From: Terfezia claveryi
Lineage: Eukaryota; Ascomycota; Pezizomycetes; Pezizales; Pezizaceae
Length of the DNA stretch: 64,000 nt
Reading direction: 5' to 3'
NCBI GenBank assembly: GCA_015179025.1
Contig: WHUX01000039.1
Location: 1 to 64,000, forward strand
The notes beneath the pieces are model-generated. The model worked only from the letters and a program-made list of their open reading frames with translations, did not search any database and was not told the DNA's origin. Below, piece by piece: positions 52,464 to 62,990 of the stretch. The position numbers and the translations under genes are program-made. The first letter of the stretch is position 1. Every line of letters begins with the position of its first letter.

Positions 52464-54488
52464 ATGGCAACCGGTCCTGATGAGTATAAGCAAATGCTCA
52501 GAAAATTCCTAGAAGCAGACAAGGCAAAGCGGGATTTCTTATTGGCAGCTTTAAGCCATGAGTATCCCAATCCAGTGGATAATTTGACTACCAAAGCTAA
52601 TCTGACATATACAGAAGTCAGACATCATTTTCTGGGACTCGCATCCAATAATCAATTGGATCTCTCAGTTAACTTACCTAACGCAGCTCTGTTAACTCAG
52701 GCTCATGGTCCTAAGAAAGACCGAAAATGCCCTTTGGGCACAAAAGAGCAGAATAGTGAGAAGACCTGCACTTACTGCAAGAAACATGGAGGAATCTCCA
52801 ACCGCCATAACTGGCAAGAATGCCGAAAACTTAAGCGAGATCAAGCTCGCAAGCAGGATAAGGCGAATAAGGACAATTCTGGCAATAACAACCAGCAACC
52901 CTCTAAGCAATCTGACCAAGGTCTTATTGCAACCGCTCTTGTTACTGATGCTATGGACGTTGATCTCGCTCATGTCAGTACAAATTCATACTCCTGGAAG
53001 CTTGATACATGTGCAACAGCTTATATGACCTCTGATATAGGACGATTTGAGCACTTACAGCAGAGTTCTGGAACTGTGAATGTCGGAGGGAATAACTCTC
53101 TCTCTGTGGAAGGAATTGGCTCAGTCTTACTGAATTGCCTTCTTCCAAATAATGTTCACAGAATCGTTCGTCTTACTGCCATGCTTTACGTTCCTTTACT
53201 AGGTCATTTGCTTGTTTCATGGAATGTATTAAGGAATAAGGGATTTATGATGAAAGCGTATGGCAATAAGATTGTTGTGTTACATTCTACTTGTTGTTCT
53301 GCCAATTCTGTGTCTTCCGACAATTCTATGTTTTCAGGCAATTCTACTATTACTTCTGAGGAGGAAACTGAGCAACCTGTATTTATGGCCGAATTCAAAG
53401 GCAATCTCCCCTTTATTATCGAACATACAAACAGCTCGTTGCTTGCCTCTAATCAGGTCGCTGTGGCAATTCCCTCTAATCAGGCAATACCCTCTAATCA
53501 GGTCGCTGCGGCAATTCCCTCTAATCAGGCAATACCCTCTAATCAGGTCGCTGCAGCAATTCCCTCTAATCAGGCAATACCCTCTAATAAGGTTATCGGA
53601 ATGCCCTCTAATCAGGCCTCTGGAACCTCCTCTAAAAGAGCCCTCGAAACTGCAATGGAAGCCACCAAACAAGCCAAAAAGCCCAAAACGCAGGCAATAC
53701 ATTCTTATGATTTTTGGCACAGATCTCTAGCTCATTCGAGCAAAATGACTCACAAGGTATATATGGACGGATCGCTCCTACCCCCTATGCTTGCTGAATT
53801 CTTCTGCAGATCTTGTATTATGGCTAAATCCGTGAACGCAGTCCCACAGAGCCTTACTCAAGGCAGATCCACTCGCCCTTTCCAGCTGATATACAGCGAT
53901 CTGAGTGGAAAGCAATCTATACCTTCCTACGGAAACTCACAATATTACATTACTTTTATTAATGATTTTACCAGGATGGGTTGGATATACTTCTTAAAGA
54001 ACAAATCTCCGGATGTTCAACAGATCATTCAGGAATATATTACCCTCATGGAAAGGCAGTATAATACCACTGTCTTAAGCATGATTACTGACAATGGTGG
54101 AGAGTATATAGAAGCTGACAAATATCTAAGAATCAAGGGGATTCAGCATATCTATACACCTCCATATTCTTATCAGTCAAATGGGGTCCCAGAGTGCTAT
54201 AATAGGACAATACAGACAATAGTCCGCAGCATGCTAATTGACCTAAACCCAGCTAACGGTATCTCTGCAGAAGCTGGCAGCTCTGCAGACCTACGCCTTT
54301 GGGCAGAAGCATGTCTAGCCGCCATCTACATCTGTAATCGCTTACCCCATTCTCAGCTTTCTCAGAGAAAAACCCCCTTTGAGATGCTGCATAATGTACA
54401 ACCTTCTATTGCTCACCTCAAGCCCTTTGGCAGCATCTGCTACATCCATATACCTGTAGAACGCAAGCTTCCTGGAAGCAAGCTCTAG
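52464..54488 (+). pseudogene. copia E gag end, protease and integrase
   Basis: 674 open codons. A CCHC-like knuckle, CTYCKKHGGISNRHNWQEC, lies at residues about 105-125. The protease motif is WKLDTCATAYMTSD, with D-T-C in place of D-S-G, followed by the LLGHLLVSWNVL block. A Ser/Asn/Gln repeat (IPSNQAIPSNQVAAA) lies at residues about 330-385. GAG-pre-integrase is FWHRSLAHSSKMT with C-X2-C at FCRSCIMAK. The integrase core has QLIYSDLSGKQ, ITDNGGEYIEAD and SNGVPECYNRTI, so the catalytic triad D, D, E is complete. The frame ends at TAG 54486, within KL*PRAETAIFVGY, where copia elements have a sense codon. Confidence 0.94.
53445..53620 (+). repeat. tandem repeat in copia E pol
   Basis: About three 57-bp units coding AIPSNQAIPSNQVAA, between protease and pre-integrase; a length-variable linker. 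Confidence 0.85.
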
Positions 54489-54908
54489 CCAAGGGCTGAA
54501 ACAGCAATATTCGTTGGTTATACAGAATCCCCGTCCATTTATAGGGTCCAGCTAGCTAATAAGCATATATTTACCGTTAAGGCATCCAACTGCACATTCG
54601 CTGAGCAATTACCAGCGAATCGAGCTAAGCATATACCAGCGAGTCGAGCTGAGCAATTAGAGCACATACCAGCGAATCGAGCTGAGCATATACCAGCGAG
54701 TCGAGCTGAGCAATTAGAGTACGTACTAGCGAGTCGAGCTGAGCATATACCAGCGAGTCGAGCTGAGCAATTAGAGCACGTACCAGTGAGTCGAGCTGAG
54801 CAATTTCCAGCTAATCGAGCTGAGCAAACATCAGCTAAATTACCTCAACTCGAGCTTACCAAATCTACTGAATCCACCAAATTTACTTAATCCATAAATG
54901 CGCATACA
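54489..54908 (+). pseudogene. copia E integrase tail and repeat linker
   Basis: Same frame as both neighbours, bounded by stops at 54486 and 54888 (TAA, one change from CAA). Starts PRAETAIFVGYTESPSIYRV, the usual copia integrase end, then 54600-54830 is a tandem repeat of 24-33 bp units coding IPASRAEQLEH. Such linkers separate integrase from RT. Confidence 0.85.
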
Positions 54909-55682
54909 TTGCTTGCAACCGCTCTTGCGGTCAATGAGACTGAACCTAGGACGTTCAAGCAAGCAACCGAGTACGCAGACTCTCCACGATGGTATAAGGC
55001 CATGCAGGAAGAGCTTGAAACTCTGACGGATCAGTCTGTTTGGATGGTTGTGCCCTTACCTCCTCCAAGGCACAATATCGTAGGCTGCAAATGGGTCTAC
55101 AAGATTAAGAGGGATTCAGCAGGCAACATAAGCCGCTACAAAGCAAGGCTTGTTGCTCAAGGGTTTTCTCAGCAACCGGGGACGGATTTTGACGAGATCT
55201 TCTCTCCTGTTGTGAGGTATGATTCATTGAGATTACTGATCGCTCTATCAGTTTCTCTTACCTGGCCTCAGCCAGATCAGCTTGATATTAAAGGAGCTTT
55301 TCTATATGGTTCTCTAAACGAGGAAATCTATATGAAGCTTCCTCCTGGTTACGAACAATCTGGGCAATGTGCCCGTCTTAACAGGTCAATATACGGCCTT
55401 AAGCAGTCACTAAGACAATGGTATCAGAGGTTGACTGGCTTCCTTTTACTACTTGGATACGTGACAGCAAACTTTGATCCATGTATACTAATACATGTTG
55501 AACTACAAGTGATTATTGCCATATATGTGGACGATATCACTTTTACAGGTCCCAACAGCTTAGAAAGGGAAAAATTGAAAAATTCCCTTAAGGAGGAGTT
55601 CAACCTCAGCGATCTCGGTCCTCTAAGCTGGCTACTGGGCATCCAGATCGAATGGCATATTGACTGTGTTACCCTCTCATAG
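54909..55682 (+). pseudogene. copia E reverse transcriptase
   Basis: 257 codons: RWYKAMQEELETLTDQSVWMVVP, KWVYKIKRDSAGNISRYKARLVAQGFSQQPGTDFDEIFSPVV, then QLDIKGAFLYGSLNEEIYMKLPPGYE (first catalytic Asp), LNRSIYGLKQSLRQWYQ and IAIYVDDITFTG (catalytic YVDD near 55530). It ends in FNLSDLGPLSWLLGIQI and TAG 55680, which is CAG by one transition. All seven RT blocks are recognisable, so the enzyme fold would be intact but for the stop. Confidence 0.95.
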
Positions 55683-55700
55683 CAAGCATATATTGACCAA

Positions 55701-56471
55701 TTGCTCCTAAAATTTGGACTGCAGGATTGCAACCCGGTCTCTCTTCTCATGGATCCCAGCAGATTGAAGAATTTGCTAAAGGCCCGTGAGGGAGATGACC
55801 TTGCTGATTCCTCCAACTATAGGCAGATAATTGGCTCTCTTATGTACCTAGTGATTGGTACCAGGCCTGATCTTGCCTTCACCGTTTCTTCTCTCTCTCA
55901 GTTCTCGTCAGAGCCCACAAAGATCCATATGGGGGTATTAAAACAGACCCTTCGTTACCTTAAGGGAATGAGAAATCTGACACTCACCTACAGGAAACCC
56001 ATTACTGTGAATTTATCAGGCTATTCTGACTCAGACTTTGCTGGTGATAGAAATGACAGGAAATCCACCACGGGAAACATATTTCAGATTGCTGGCAATA
56101 CAATCTGTTGGAGATCGGTAAAGCAACGTTGTGTTTCAACCTCTATGGTCGAGGCTGAATACATCGCTCTTTCTACCTCTTCCAAACAGCTAATTTGGTT
56201 GCAGAATACACTGAAAGAACTCCATGTTGTGATTCCTTCTACTTTAAACGCTGACAATAATGGGACTATTGATCTTACAGATAATCCCCATATCAGTGAC
56301 AAAAGCAAACATATAGACGTTGCCTACCACCACATCAGAGATCTTGTGGAAACAGGCAAAATCAACGTCTTATGGATACCAGGTAACAGCAACTTAGCTG
56401 ATATCTGCACAAAGCCGCTGCCACGGCCTCATTTTCTTACTCTAAGGGAACAAATAATGCGAACATCTTGA
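55701..56471 (+). pseudogene. copia E RNase H region
   Basis: Same frame as RT. Opens with LKFGLQDCNPVSLLMDPSRL, then IGSLMYLVIGTRPDLAFTVSSLSQF and TLRYLKGMRNLTLTY. RNase H: SGYSDSDFAGDRNDRKSTTG (catalytic Asp), ISW-equivalent TICWRSVKQRCVSTSMVEAEYIALS (catalytic Glu) and ISDKSKHIDVAYHHIRDLV, ending in LADICTKPLPRPHF and TGA 56469. It removes template RNA during reverse transcription. Confidence 0.95.
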
Positions 56472-56571
56472 TTAGCACTCTTTTCACCTGCTTTTTCCTA
56501 CTGGGTTTTGAGGTTTTTAACGAGACTACTCATGTTCGTCTTGCTATTCAGCAGTATCTGCTGAGGAGGGG

Positions 56572-56929
56572 TGTTGAAAAGCACGTGAGTTCACATATGT
56601 TGGCCACTCATGTCATTGCGGCTACTCAGGTCATACAATGACATTCATTAATATATGTCATGTCTGCCACTCATGTCATTGCGGCTACTCAGGTCATACA
56701 ATGACATTTATTAACATATGTCATGTCTGCCACCGATGTCATGTCGGCCACTCATGTTATTGCGACACTCACTCACGTATCTCCAGCATTTCCTGCTTTC
56801 CAGCAATACTTAGTCTTTAGCATTATCCCTTAAGTGTATATAGAGCTGGCCTGACTGCCTCTTCTTTAGAGGTTAAGGGGATATACAACTCATACGTTCT
56901 CATACAACTCATACGTTCTCGTACTGGTG
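56572..56929 (+). repeat. 3' LTR of copia E, truncated
   Basis: Matches 45618-45975 almost base for base up to GTACTGGTG, then departs. The last about 75 bp (including the CAACA end) are missing, so no right-hand target duplication can be read. Confidence 0.88.
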
Positions 56930-58525
56930 CGCTGATATGATAGTTGAAAACCCAGTACGGAAGGGATTTGTCAGACCGTTCCGTAAAGTACATACCCTGG
57001 TTAAGTGAAACTAATCGGTATACCGAAAGTGAAGAGAATGACGCGCCTAATAAATTAAATCATAGCGAAACTATATTGGCTATAGTGGCACTATTGGTGC
57101 GCTACATCCAACTATTTACGAAGTAAAGAACTAAAACTTATATTGTTCCTCTACATATTGAGATAGGGACTGCTCTGCATAGGCTAGAGAATTTGCAAGA
57201 TGGAGATTTTGATTTCAGCTGATCCGGGGACTGGTAGTGACTGATAATAATGTCCGAGTTCTTCAAGGAAGTTGATTGCAGTATGTACCCGATATAATCG
57301 CTTTAATAGAAACTAGCTCTTTTCGGTACTACTTTTCCAAGTGCCAAAATTCCCCTTGAATTGTACAAGAGGAGCCGAGCGATACTCTGAGCTTAGATTC
57401 CAGTACTGTGCAGGCTTTTTGTATTTCTGCATCCCACAATTTCCATGTGTAGCGAGATTGTGGGGCAGGAATGTTTATTGTGGTCTTAGATCGCTCTCTC
57501 CCTCAACTTCAATGTCGAAGTCATCATGGTCAACGCCTTTTTTAGCCATGCTGGTATTTCAGCCTGTCCTCCATTTTTGTCACCTGGGATAACCATGAGG
57601 TCCTTCTCCGGGTTCGAGGTCGGGTTTCTTGCTTTGAGGTTGGAGAAAGCAAGCCCACAAATAAATCCCCCTACACATATGGTAGAATACAAACCTCTGC
57701 ATCTATTGCAGGTCAGAGCTATACTGCCAAAATATAGTCTAAGAGTATTCTTACCTATGCCTGTCGAAACCCTTTCCTTATCAAAATTTCGGAGAAGAGA
57801 GAGCTCCAATGCCTTCAGTGACTGTTCTGCTGTCTCTGCTGCTCTTCTTTGGTGAGATACCCGAGAAGTATGATTCTAGCTCCAGGAAGGATCCTGGAAC
57901 CATCCACTGAACCTTGGGAAAAATTTTAGCTATGCCGATAGAATCTTTTCTGGAACTGTTCATACCTATGCCTGCCAAAACCATATCCTCACCTGCCGAT
58001 CCTTGGTATAGAGGACGGAATTGAGAGCGCCGATTTTTATCCTTTAAAAAAAAAAGCATATGCACCATCTTTCGGGACTCCTTGGTCCGCGAGTTACCCT
58101 CAACTCCCTCTTTCGCAGGTTACCTTAGCTTCCCTTATGCCGCCCTCAAAGCCCTCCACCACGATGCAACTATTGTTGTGAATCAGTACTCGTATTGAAT
58201 TATTGTGTTTATGACAGGGGGCTCTGGGATTTACTGCGGAGGCAGAGCCGCCCACAACCAGCGCGGAGGGGGCTAAAGACGCCGGGGTTTTCCCAACGAA
58301 AAGGGGGTCAAAGGTGGAGATTGTGCCTCAGGAGAGGGGGTACGCAACTCGCGGGGTGGGGGGTTTATGGCGTCGAGGGCTGGGAATGCCGCGGGGGGAA
58401 TTGGAACTGAGTGGGTGGTATTGGAGGTGAAGATTTTCTTCCAGGGGATTCCCACACGGCAGCTAAGCTTGGCTGTTTGTGAACGTGTGATTCGTTTGAT
58501 ATATGAGCTCCTATAGCTATATAGT
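56930..58525. other. unassigned region with weak ORFs
   Basis: Minus-strand frames at 57809-57486 and 58068-57781 have ordinary composition (CVGGFICGLAFSNLKARNPTSNPEKDLMVIPG; PLYQGSAGEDMVLAGIGMN) but no known family. Both contain a DNA word close to CCTATGCCTGTCGAAACC (57753-57770 and 57967-57984), hinting at a partial duplication. Confidence 0.35.
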
Positions 58526-58691
58526 ACTAGTCTGGTTGGCACAAGCCCCTCGTAGAGGATATAGTACATACTTCTGGAAATCTCTCATCTTTTCTCCTGA
58601 CAGAAAGATAAAATCTGATAAGATTGTACGTCACGTTGTGCCGTCTTAAACCAGATATGTGTCACGAGAAAATGTCCCGCTGTGCGGCTGA

Positions 58692-58790
58692 GCGATGTGC
58701 GGGCTTGGCGATGTGCGGGCTTGGCGATGTGCGGGCTTGGCGATGTGCGGGCTTGGCGATGTGCGGGCTTGGCGATGTGCGGTCTTGGCA
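58692..58790 (+). repeat. 16-bp minisatellite inside the MITE
   Basis: Six copies of GCGATGTGCGGGCTTG. One copy of the core exists on the opposite strand in the other arm (near 59305), so the array grew from a word of the inverted repeat. Confidence 0.92.
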
Positions 58791-59190
58791 TTAAAATTAC
58801 CGGATTGGGAAAACACGAGGATCAATTGTAAGATACTGATATACATAATCGATGTGAGATGGGAGATATGAACAAATTACAAATGTCTATCTATCTGATA
58901 CCGTATTCTATGGCCCCTGCATCAGGGTTATTAAATGGGGGGTCGAATAGAATTCTATACTCGAAGTTAACTAGAGAATATCTAACCAAACAAACCAAAC
59001 CAAACTAACCGGAGTATTATAATAGCTCTTACTCTAGCATAAGAACAGTCTGGCTTGCACTGTATGAGACTATATTCTTACTACTCCTGATAGCTCGATT
59101 GGTAATAACTGAGTATTACAAATATATGCTGAGTTTTACCATCTTGATAATTCATACATGTTTTATGTTATTCATATACTTTCAAATCTG

Positions 59191-59265
59191 TAGATTATGG
59201 TGTAGTGGTTTGCATTTGGGTTTGAATTCGTTACAATTTTTTATGTCAGAGGTTCGATTCAATCA
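59191..59265 (+). other. tRNA-like pol III promoter segment (decayed)
   Basis: TGGTGTAGTGGTTTGCAT (59198-59215) matches a tRNA D-arm/A box, and GGTTCGATTC (59251-59260) a T-arm/B box, about 50 bp apart. The T stem does not pair and the acceptor ends do not match, so it is not a working tRNA; a T-rich stretch follows. Probably a tRNA-derived SINE head or pseudo-tRNA. Confidence 0.45.
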
Positions 59266-59515
59266 TTTTTTCAATTTTTCTTTTTCTCCTCTCAACGAAC
59301 ACAATGCCAAGCCCGCACCGTACGCAACTAAACCCCATTTTCTCGTCAATCTCACCGTCACGTGCAACCACACTAGTCACGTGCTCAAAGGTGGGATGTT
59401 GGCGGGTCTTAAAACAGCTGGTTTAAGACTGGCTTTATCAAGCAGAATCTTATCAGATTCTATCTTCCGTCAGGACTAAAGTAGTCTCCGAGGGTGTTGT
59501 GCCAACCAGACTAGT

Positions 59516-59831
59516 GCGAGATTAGTCGCGGGTCTTGTACATTTGTATTCGGAATTTTGTAGACGTATAGATTTCCTTTAACAAATAAAAAAAATAAAAA
59601 TATGATTGAAACTATGTCTACAGGAGGAGACAGCTACGAAAACACAATAATCAAGGGGGAAACTCGTGAATGAGCACCCCATACAAATCTCGACTTGCAA
59701 GTGCTAACGCAATGTAGAACCAAGAAACCTAATTATGAAACAGGGAAGACGAACTTGAGGCACGGTGGTACCGGTAAGGGTGACTTCGGGACGAAGGTGA
59801 AACGGTCAAGGTGAGTGCTACCAAAACCAAA
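59516..59831. other. short intergenic stretch
   Basis: Downstream side of the F-box-like gene; no feature seen besides AAATAAAAAAAATAAAAATA at 59583-59602. Confidence 0.5.
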
Positions 59832-60578
59832 CTAATCCATTATATAGAATGGCGTCAAATCGGGATCCATATACCCTCTGTCTTCGTATGTCAACGCCGC
59901 AAATTCACTCTGGATGGGCAGATTTTCAACTTTCACAAGATGCAGCGAAGCCTCACACACTGTGTCAAACATGGCACATGTACAAGGGCTAGCTGCGTTC
60001 GGTACACAGCCCATCCACATGGTTTGGACAAAAACTTGCCGCTGTAGATGATGGGATGAACCCGAAAAAAGTTTCCAGTTATGTCGGACCGGTTTACCCA
60101 TGGGTGTGTAGGGTTTATGGAAACATTCTTCACAAAACCAGACACATTTGATCTCTTGATCGATTATCCCTCGAAGGTCTCCGTGTAGAATAGCCCCCAG
60201 TCCATCTGTATGTAGCTTTTGATTTGGTGCGCGTCTCCAAAGGAATGCATATTCGTAGCCCTCGCGAACCATAGTTTCACCGGGTTTCTCTTGCTCTCTT
60301 CTCTCCAGTCTGCAGTCCTTGCACAAGGGTATATTGCACAGAAAACACCGGTTCAAAAGGCTGGTACAACGGGGGAATGCATTGCGTAGCTTTCCAACAG
60401 TAGCGGTGAACGTCAAGTGAATAGTGCGGCAAGTTCGGGCCAGATTGATGATATCGGGCCGATGACTGTAGGAGAGGATAGATTCTAGGATTGGGTAGGC
60501 GTTGAAGATACGCAGTAGCAATTCTGGGCTCTGAGCCGTGTGCTTTGGGGATTCATGTTGGTCCATTGTAAGGGACAT
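59832..60578 (-). CDS. F-box-like, cysteine-rich protein
   Basis: A single uninterrupted frame of 248 codons. Residues about 18-65 (SPELLLRIFNAYPILESILSYSHRPDIINLARTCRTIHLTF) have the leucine pattern of an F-box, which would bind Skp1 in an SCF ubiquitin ligase. Then come Cys clusters: CTSLLNRCFLCNIPLCKDC (about 71-90), CVWFCEEC (about 144-151) and CVPNAASPCTCAMFDTVC (about 195-212), suggesting a zinc-binding module. Start: MSLTMDQ, with a second Met at residue 5; the region upstream has no in-frame alternative that I checked. No frameshift. The F-box assignment rests on pattern only; a general Cys-rich fungal protein of unknown role is the alternative. Confidence 0.65.
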   Translation of the reverse strand: MSLTMDQHESPKHTAQSPELLLRIFNAYPILESILSYSHRPDIINLARTCRTIHLTFTATVGKLRNAFPRCTSLLNRCFLCNIPLCKDCRLERREQEKPGETMVREGYEYAFLWRRAPNQKLHTDGLGAILHGDLRGIIDQEIKCVWFCEECFHKPYTPMGKPVRHNWKLFSGSSHHLQRQVFVQTMWMGCVPNAASPCTCAMFDTVCEASLHLVKVENLPIQSEFAALTYEDRGYMDPDLTPFYIMD

Positions 60579-62020
60579 GGCGTGAAGTTGTAGTTTTGAT
60601 GAAAAAGTGGGATGGATGTTCTGTTGGGTTTTTGCTCCGGAAAGTTCTAGTTTTCTGTCGATAAAGTGATATTCAGTTGAGTTTTGTTTTGTAATTGATG
60701 TTCAGTGACATTGAGGATCTTTTATGCTCAGTCACAGGGTCAAGTGCTTGTACCTGTATGGCCTGCCCGGGAATCGGCTGATTCGTTCATAGGCCAGCCC
60801 ATTCGCGAATGGGACAATTCCTAGAGAGGCCATGAATTGGCCCAATTCAAGAATGGTGGTCAGTTATGTTAGAATGCCGTCCATTCCGTTGTTCATTCCG
60901 CCCATACCTTGCTATACCACTTGCATCGGCTTGCACTCATATGGCGTGCTTCACAACCTCCTTCAGATGTGCGTTCATACATGTATAGATATCTCGTTCA
61001 TATTCCTACTTGTTTGAGATAACTAAGTCTTTACTACACTTCACTGCATCATGACTATGGCCTAGCCGTGAAATCAGAAATTGTGCTAACGTAGGGTTCT
61101 CGTGGCACCGGGCATATCTATACTAATTGGGTTTGATACCGTATATATAAGTGCATTTTTAACAGTATCTAGAGGGTAGCAATTCTCCAAACAGGGGTCT
61201 GGTGAGTGGTGTTTCACTATTCCTTAAATTTGGGGTTATCGATAAAACAGTTCTCCTCTTCCTATGCAAACCGATGTGGGACCCCGTCATGACCTTAGTT
61301 TGATCGCGGGTATAGTCATAAATAAAAAAAAAGTTAAAAAAAAAGACCTAAATCAATTATCTTAGCGCCCATTCCCTAAGTGTGTATGCATGCCTGACAT
61401 TGCTTGGGCCGCATCCAACTGATCAGATTCCCGATATGGGTTCCGTCGGACGAAATTCCCTACCACCACCCATCTTGTTGTTCTTGCCAGCTGTTCGCGG
61501 CGTTGAATTTAGACTTGTTATGGCCAAGGTTGCGGTCAAAGAGCTCGAGGAGCATGGTGATATTTCATTATTATTAAGTACAATTCATGTTTCTCCACCT
61601 GATAAGCATGGTAATAATTTATTATTGAGTACAATATATGATTGTTAGCACTAATGTATTTTCACCTTACCATGTACCATCATAAAATGACTACATTTGC
61701 TCGTTATCACATTCCCGGGGCGACCAACCCCTCCTGTTCTGGCCTCCGGAGGAATTTCACTTTTGTATTCCCGGGCAAGCTAGAACATACTTCTGTCTTG
61801 AAACATTCACAAACTGAATAATAAACAGCCTTAGCGGAATTTAGCAATGACTCCGCAAGTCCTCATTCAAAATAATATTTCTCGCCACAAATATCCATCC
61901 AGCAAACCTTCACCCCGCTGCTGTCACCTCTGCTACTTCCAACTCCGCGCTGTCACCTACTCCGCTAGGTATTTTTTTTTCGTTTTGAACACTTATCCCA
62001 TTTTAGGAAAAATTCCCCAT
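60579..62020. other. intergenic with repeat end copy 3
   Basis: The A-tailed repeat end lies on the plus strand at 61273-61345 (CCCCGTCATGACCTTAG, ATCGCGGGTATAGTC, then AAATAAAAAAAAAG). An 88-codon frame at 61382-61648 is unrecognised. 60780-60860 contains CCCATTCGCGAATGGG, a 16-bp palindrome, followed by AAGAATGGTGGTCAGTTA, words repeated near 63405-63520. Confidence 0.45.
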
Positions 62021-62024
62021 TGGA

Positions 62025-62282
62025 TCTATCACCTCGGCCACCGCCGCTATCACGTCTACCTCCACTACTGACACGTCCACCTCCACTACTGTCACCTCCA
62101 CCTCTGCTGCTGTCACCTCCACCCCCGCTACTGTCACTCCATCTCTGCTGGTATCACCCCCTCACTACTGCTATTATCTCCACTTCCGCTACTGTCACTT
62201 CCACCTCCACCTCCGCTGCTGTCACCTCATTTCCACCACTACGACTTCCGCCGATGCTGGTACTTCCGCTGCTGCCCCGCTA
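62025..62282 (+). repeat. CT-rich minisatellite CCTCCACTACTGTCA
   Basis: Diverged units of 12-24 bp built from CCACCTCCGCTGCTGTCACC. The plus frame gives Pro/Leu/Ser repeats; not regarded as a gene. Confidence 0.85.
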
Positions 62283-62485
62283 AATTTTCTAGAGAAAAGA
62301 AATATATAGTTTTCATTTCATTTGACTATCTTGATTGGATATTGCTTAAAGGAATGGAAGAGTATTGAGACCCCACATCTCAAGATTCTATGATATACAA
62401 ACACTAAGTTTGATATAAGCGGATATTGATATAAGCGGACATGAAACTTAGCAGACAAGCCTACTCCCAACTCCCACATCTACAA

Positions 62486-62960
62486 CTAAACTAGAAACTC
62501 AAACCACACTTTCCACAAATCCAGCTCATTTACTTCCTGCTCAGCTAAGTCCACCATCTGTCTCCATGGGTCACTGGTCTTCAAGACCTCCCACAACCTC
62601 ACTAGCCTCTCCTGTTCCACTGAATTCACCCATTCTATACGATTATAACTGAACCAGCACAGGGGAAAGGGGAAGATAAGCGTGTTTATCAACATTACGA
62701 ACGCAAGGTAGTCGTGGACTGGACGGGGCTTGTAGAGGAGAGTTTCGAATGGTGAATTTTCATCCTTAACATCCTCATTATTATGGTCGAGATCTATATC
62801 GCTAGGTGAGTAAACATTCCGCGCTCGCTGCAGCAGTTCCGATGGACAAGAAATATAGCCTCCCTCATAAACGCAGTCAATCCCAATCTTCGTCACTCTA
62901 TCAAAATCAATCAATAAACCCCTATATCTCCATTTCTTGTCAATATCCCCGATATCCTCA
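62486..62960 (-). pseudogene. protein-kinase-like C-terminal fragment
   Basis: Open on the minus strand from about 62960 (a DWDVEDIGDIDKKW reading just after a possible TATAAG acceptor) to 62486. It reads KKWRYRGLLIDFDRVTKIG (LIDFD resembles the DFG-equivalent DLD/DFD strand of FunK1 and related kinases). Next is GGYISCPSELLQRARN, comparable to the APE segment, then DYLAFVMLINTLIFPFPLCWFSYNRIEW and LVRLWEVLKTSDPWRQMVDLAEQEVNEL, as in helices of a kinase C lobe. The N lobe and catalytic loop were not found upstream, where stops are frequent, so I call it a fragment or the last exon of a decayed gene. Confidence 0.45.
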
Positions 62961-62990
62961 ACATCCCAATCTTATAGGATCCAGGTAAGA

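Larger units (their letters stand above)
45618..56929 (+). mobile_element. Ty1/copia element E, host of gypsy D
   Basis: 5' LTR 45618-46049, gag start at 46134, interruption by gypsy D (46243-51988), then gag-pol in one frame from 51989 to 56471, and a 3' LTR at 56572-56929 that is cut short. Domain order gag, protease, integrase, RT, RNase H is that of copia. Six internal stops interrupt an otherwise continuous frame. LTR halves that overlap are almost identical, so this is a young insertion. Confidence 0.95.
58530..59511. mobile_element. TA-flanked MITE, 982 bp
   Basis: Ends GTCTGGTTGGCACAA...TTGTGCCAACCAGAC, each flanked by TA (58528-58529, 59512-59513). Inverted similarity goes on inward for about 200 bp with gaps: TAAAATCTGATAAGATT and GTCTTAAACCAG on the left match the complement of 59400-59460. 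GTGCGGGCTTGGC on the left (start of the minisatellite) matches the complement of GCCAAGCCCGCAC at 59307. No transposase frame. Tc1/mariner-like class inferred from TA alone. Confidence 0.78.

Noticed and set aside
56943..56947. GTTGA as target duplication of copia E (also at 45613-45617)
   Set aside because: The right LTR lacks its last about 75 bp and CAACA end, so a true duplication should not be preserved right there; the match is probably chance.
59191..59265. tRNA gene
   Set aside because: A and B boxes match but the T stem and acceptor stem do not pair; kept only as a tRNA-like segment.
62020..62283. Pro/Leu-rich frame that could suggest a secreted or membrane protein
   Set aside because: Diverged CT-rich minisatellite; composition is explained by the repeat.
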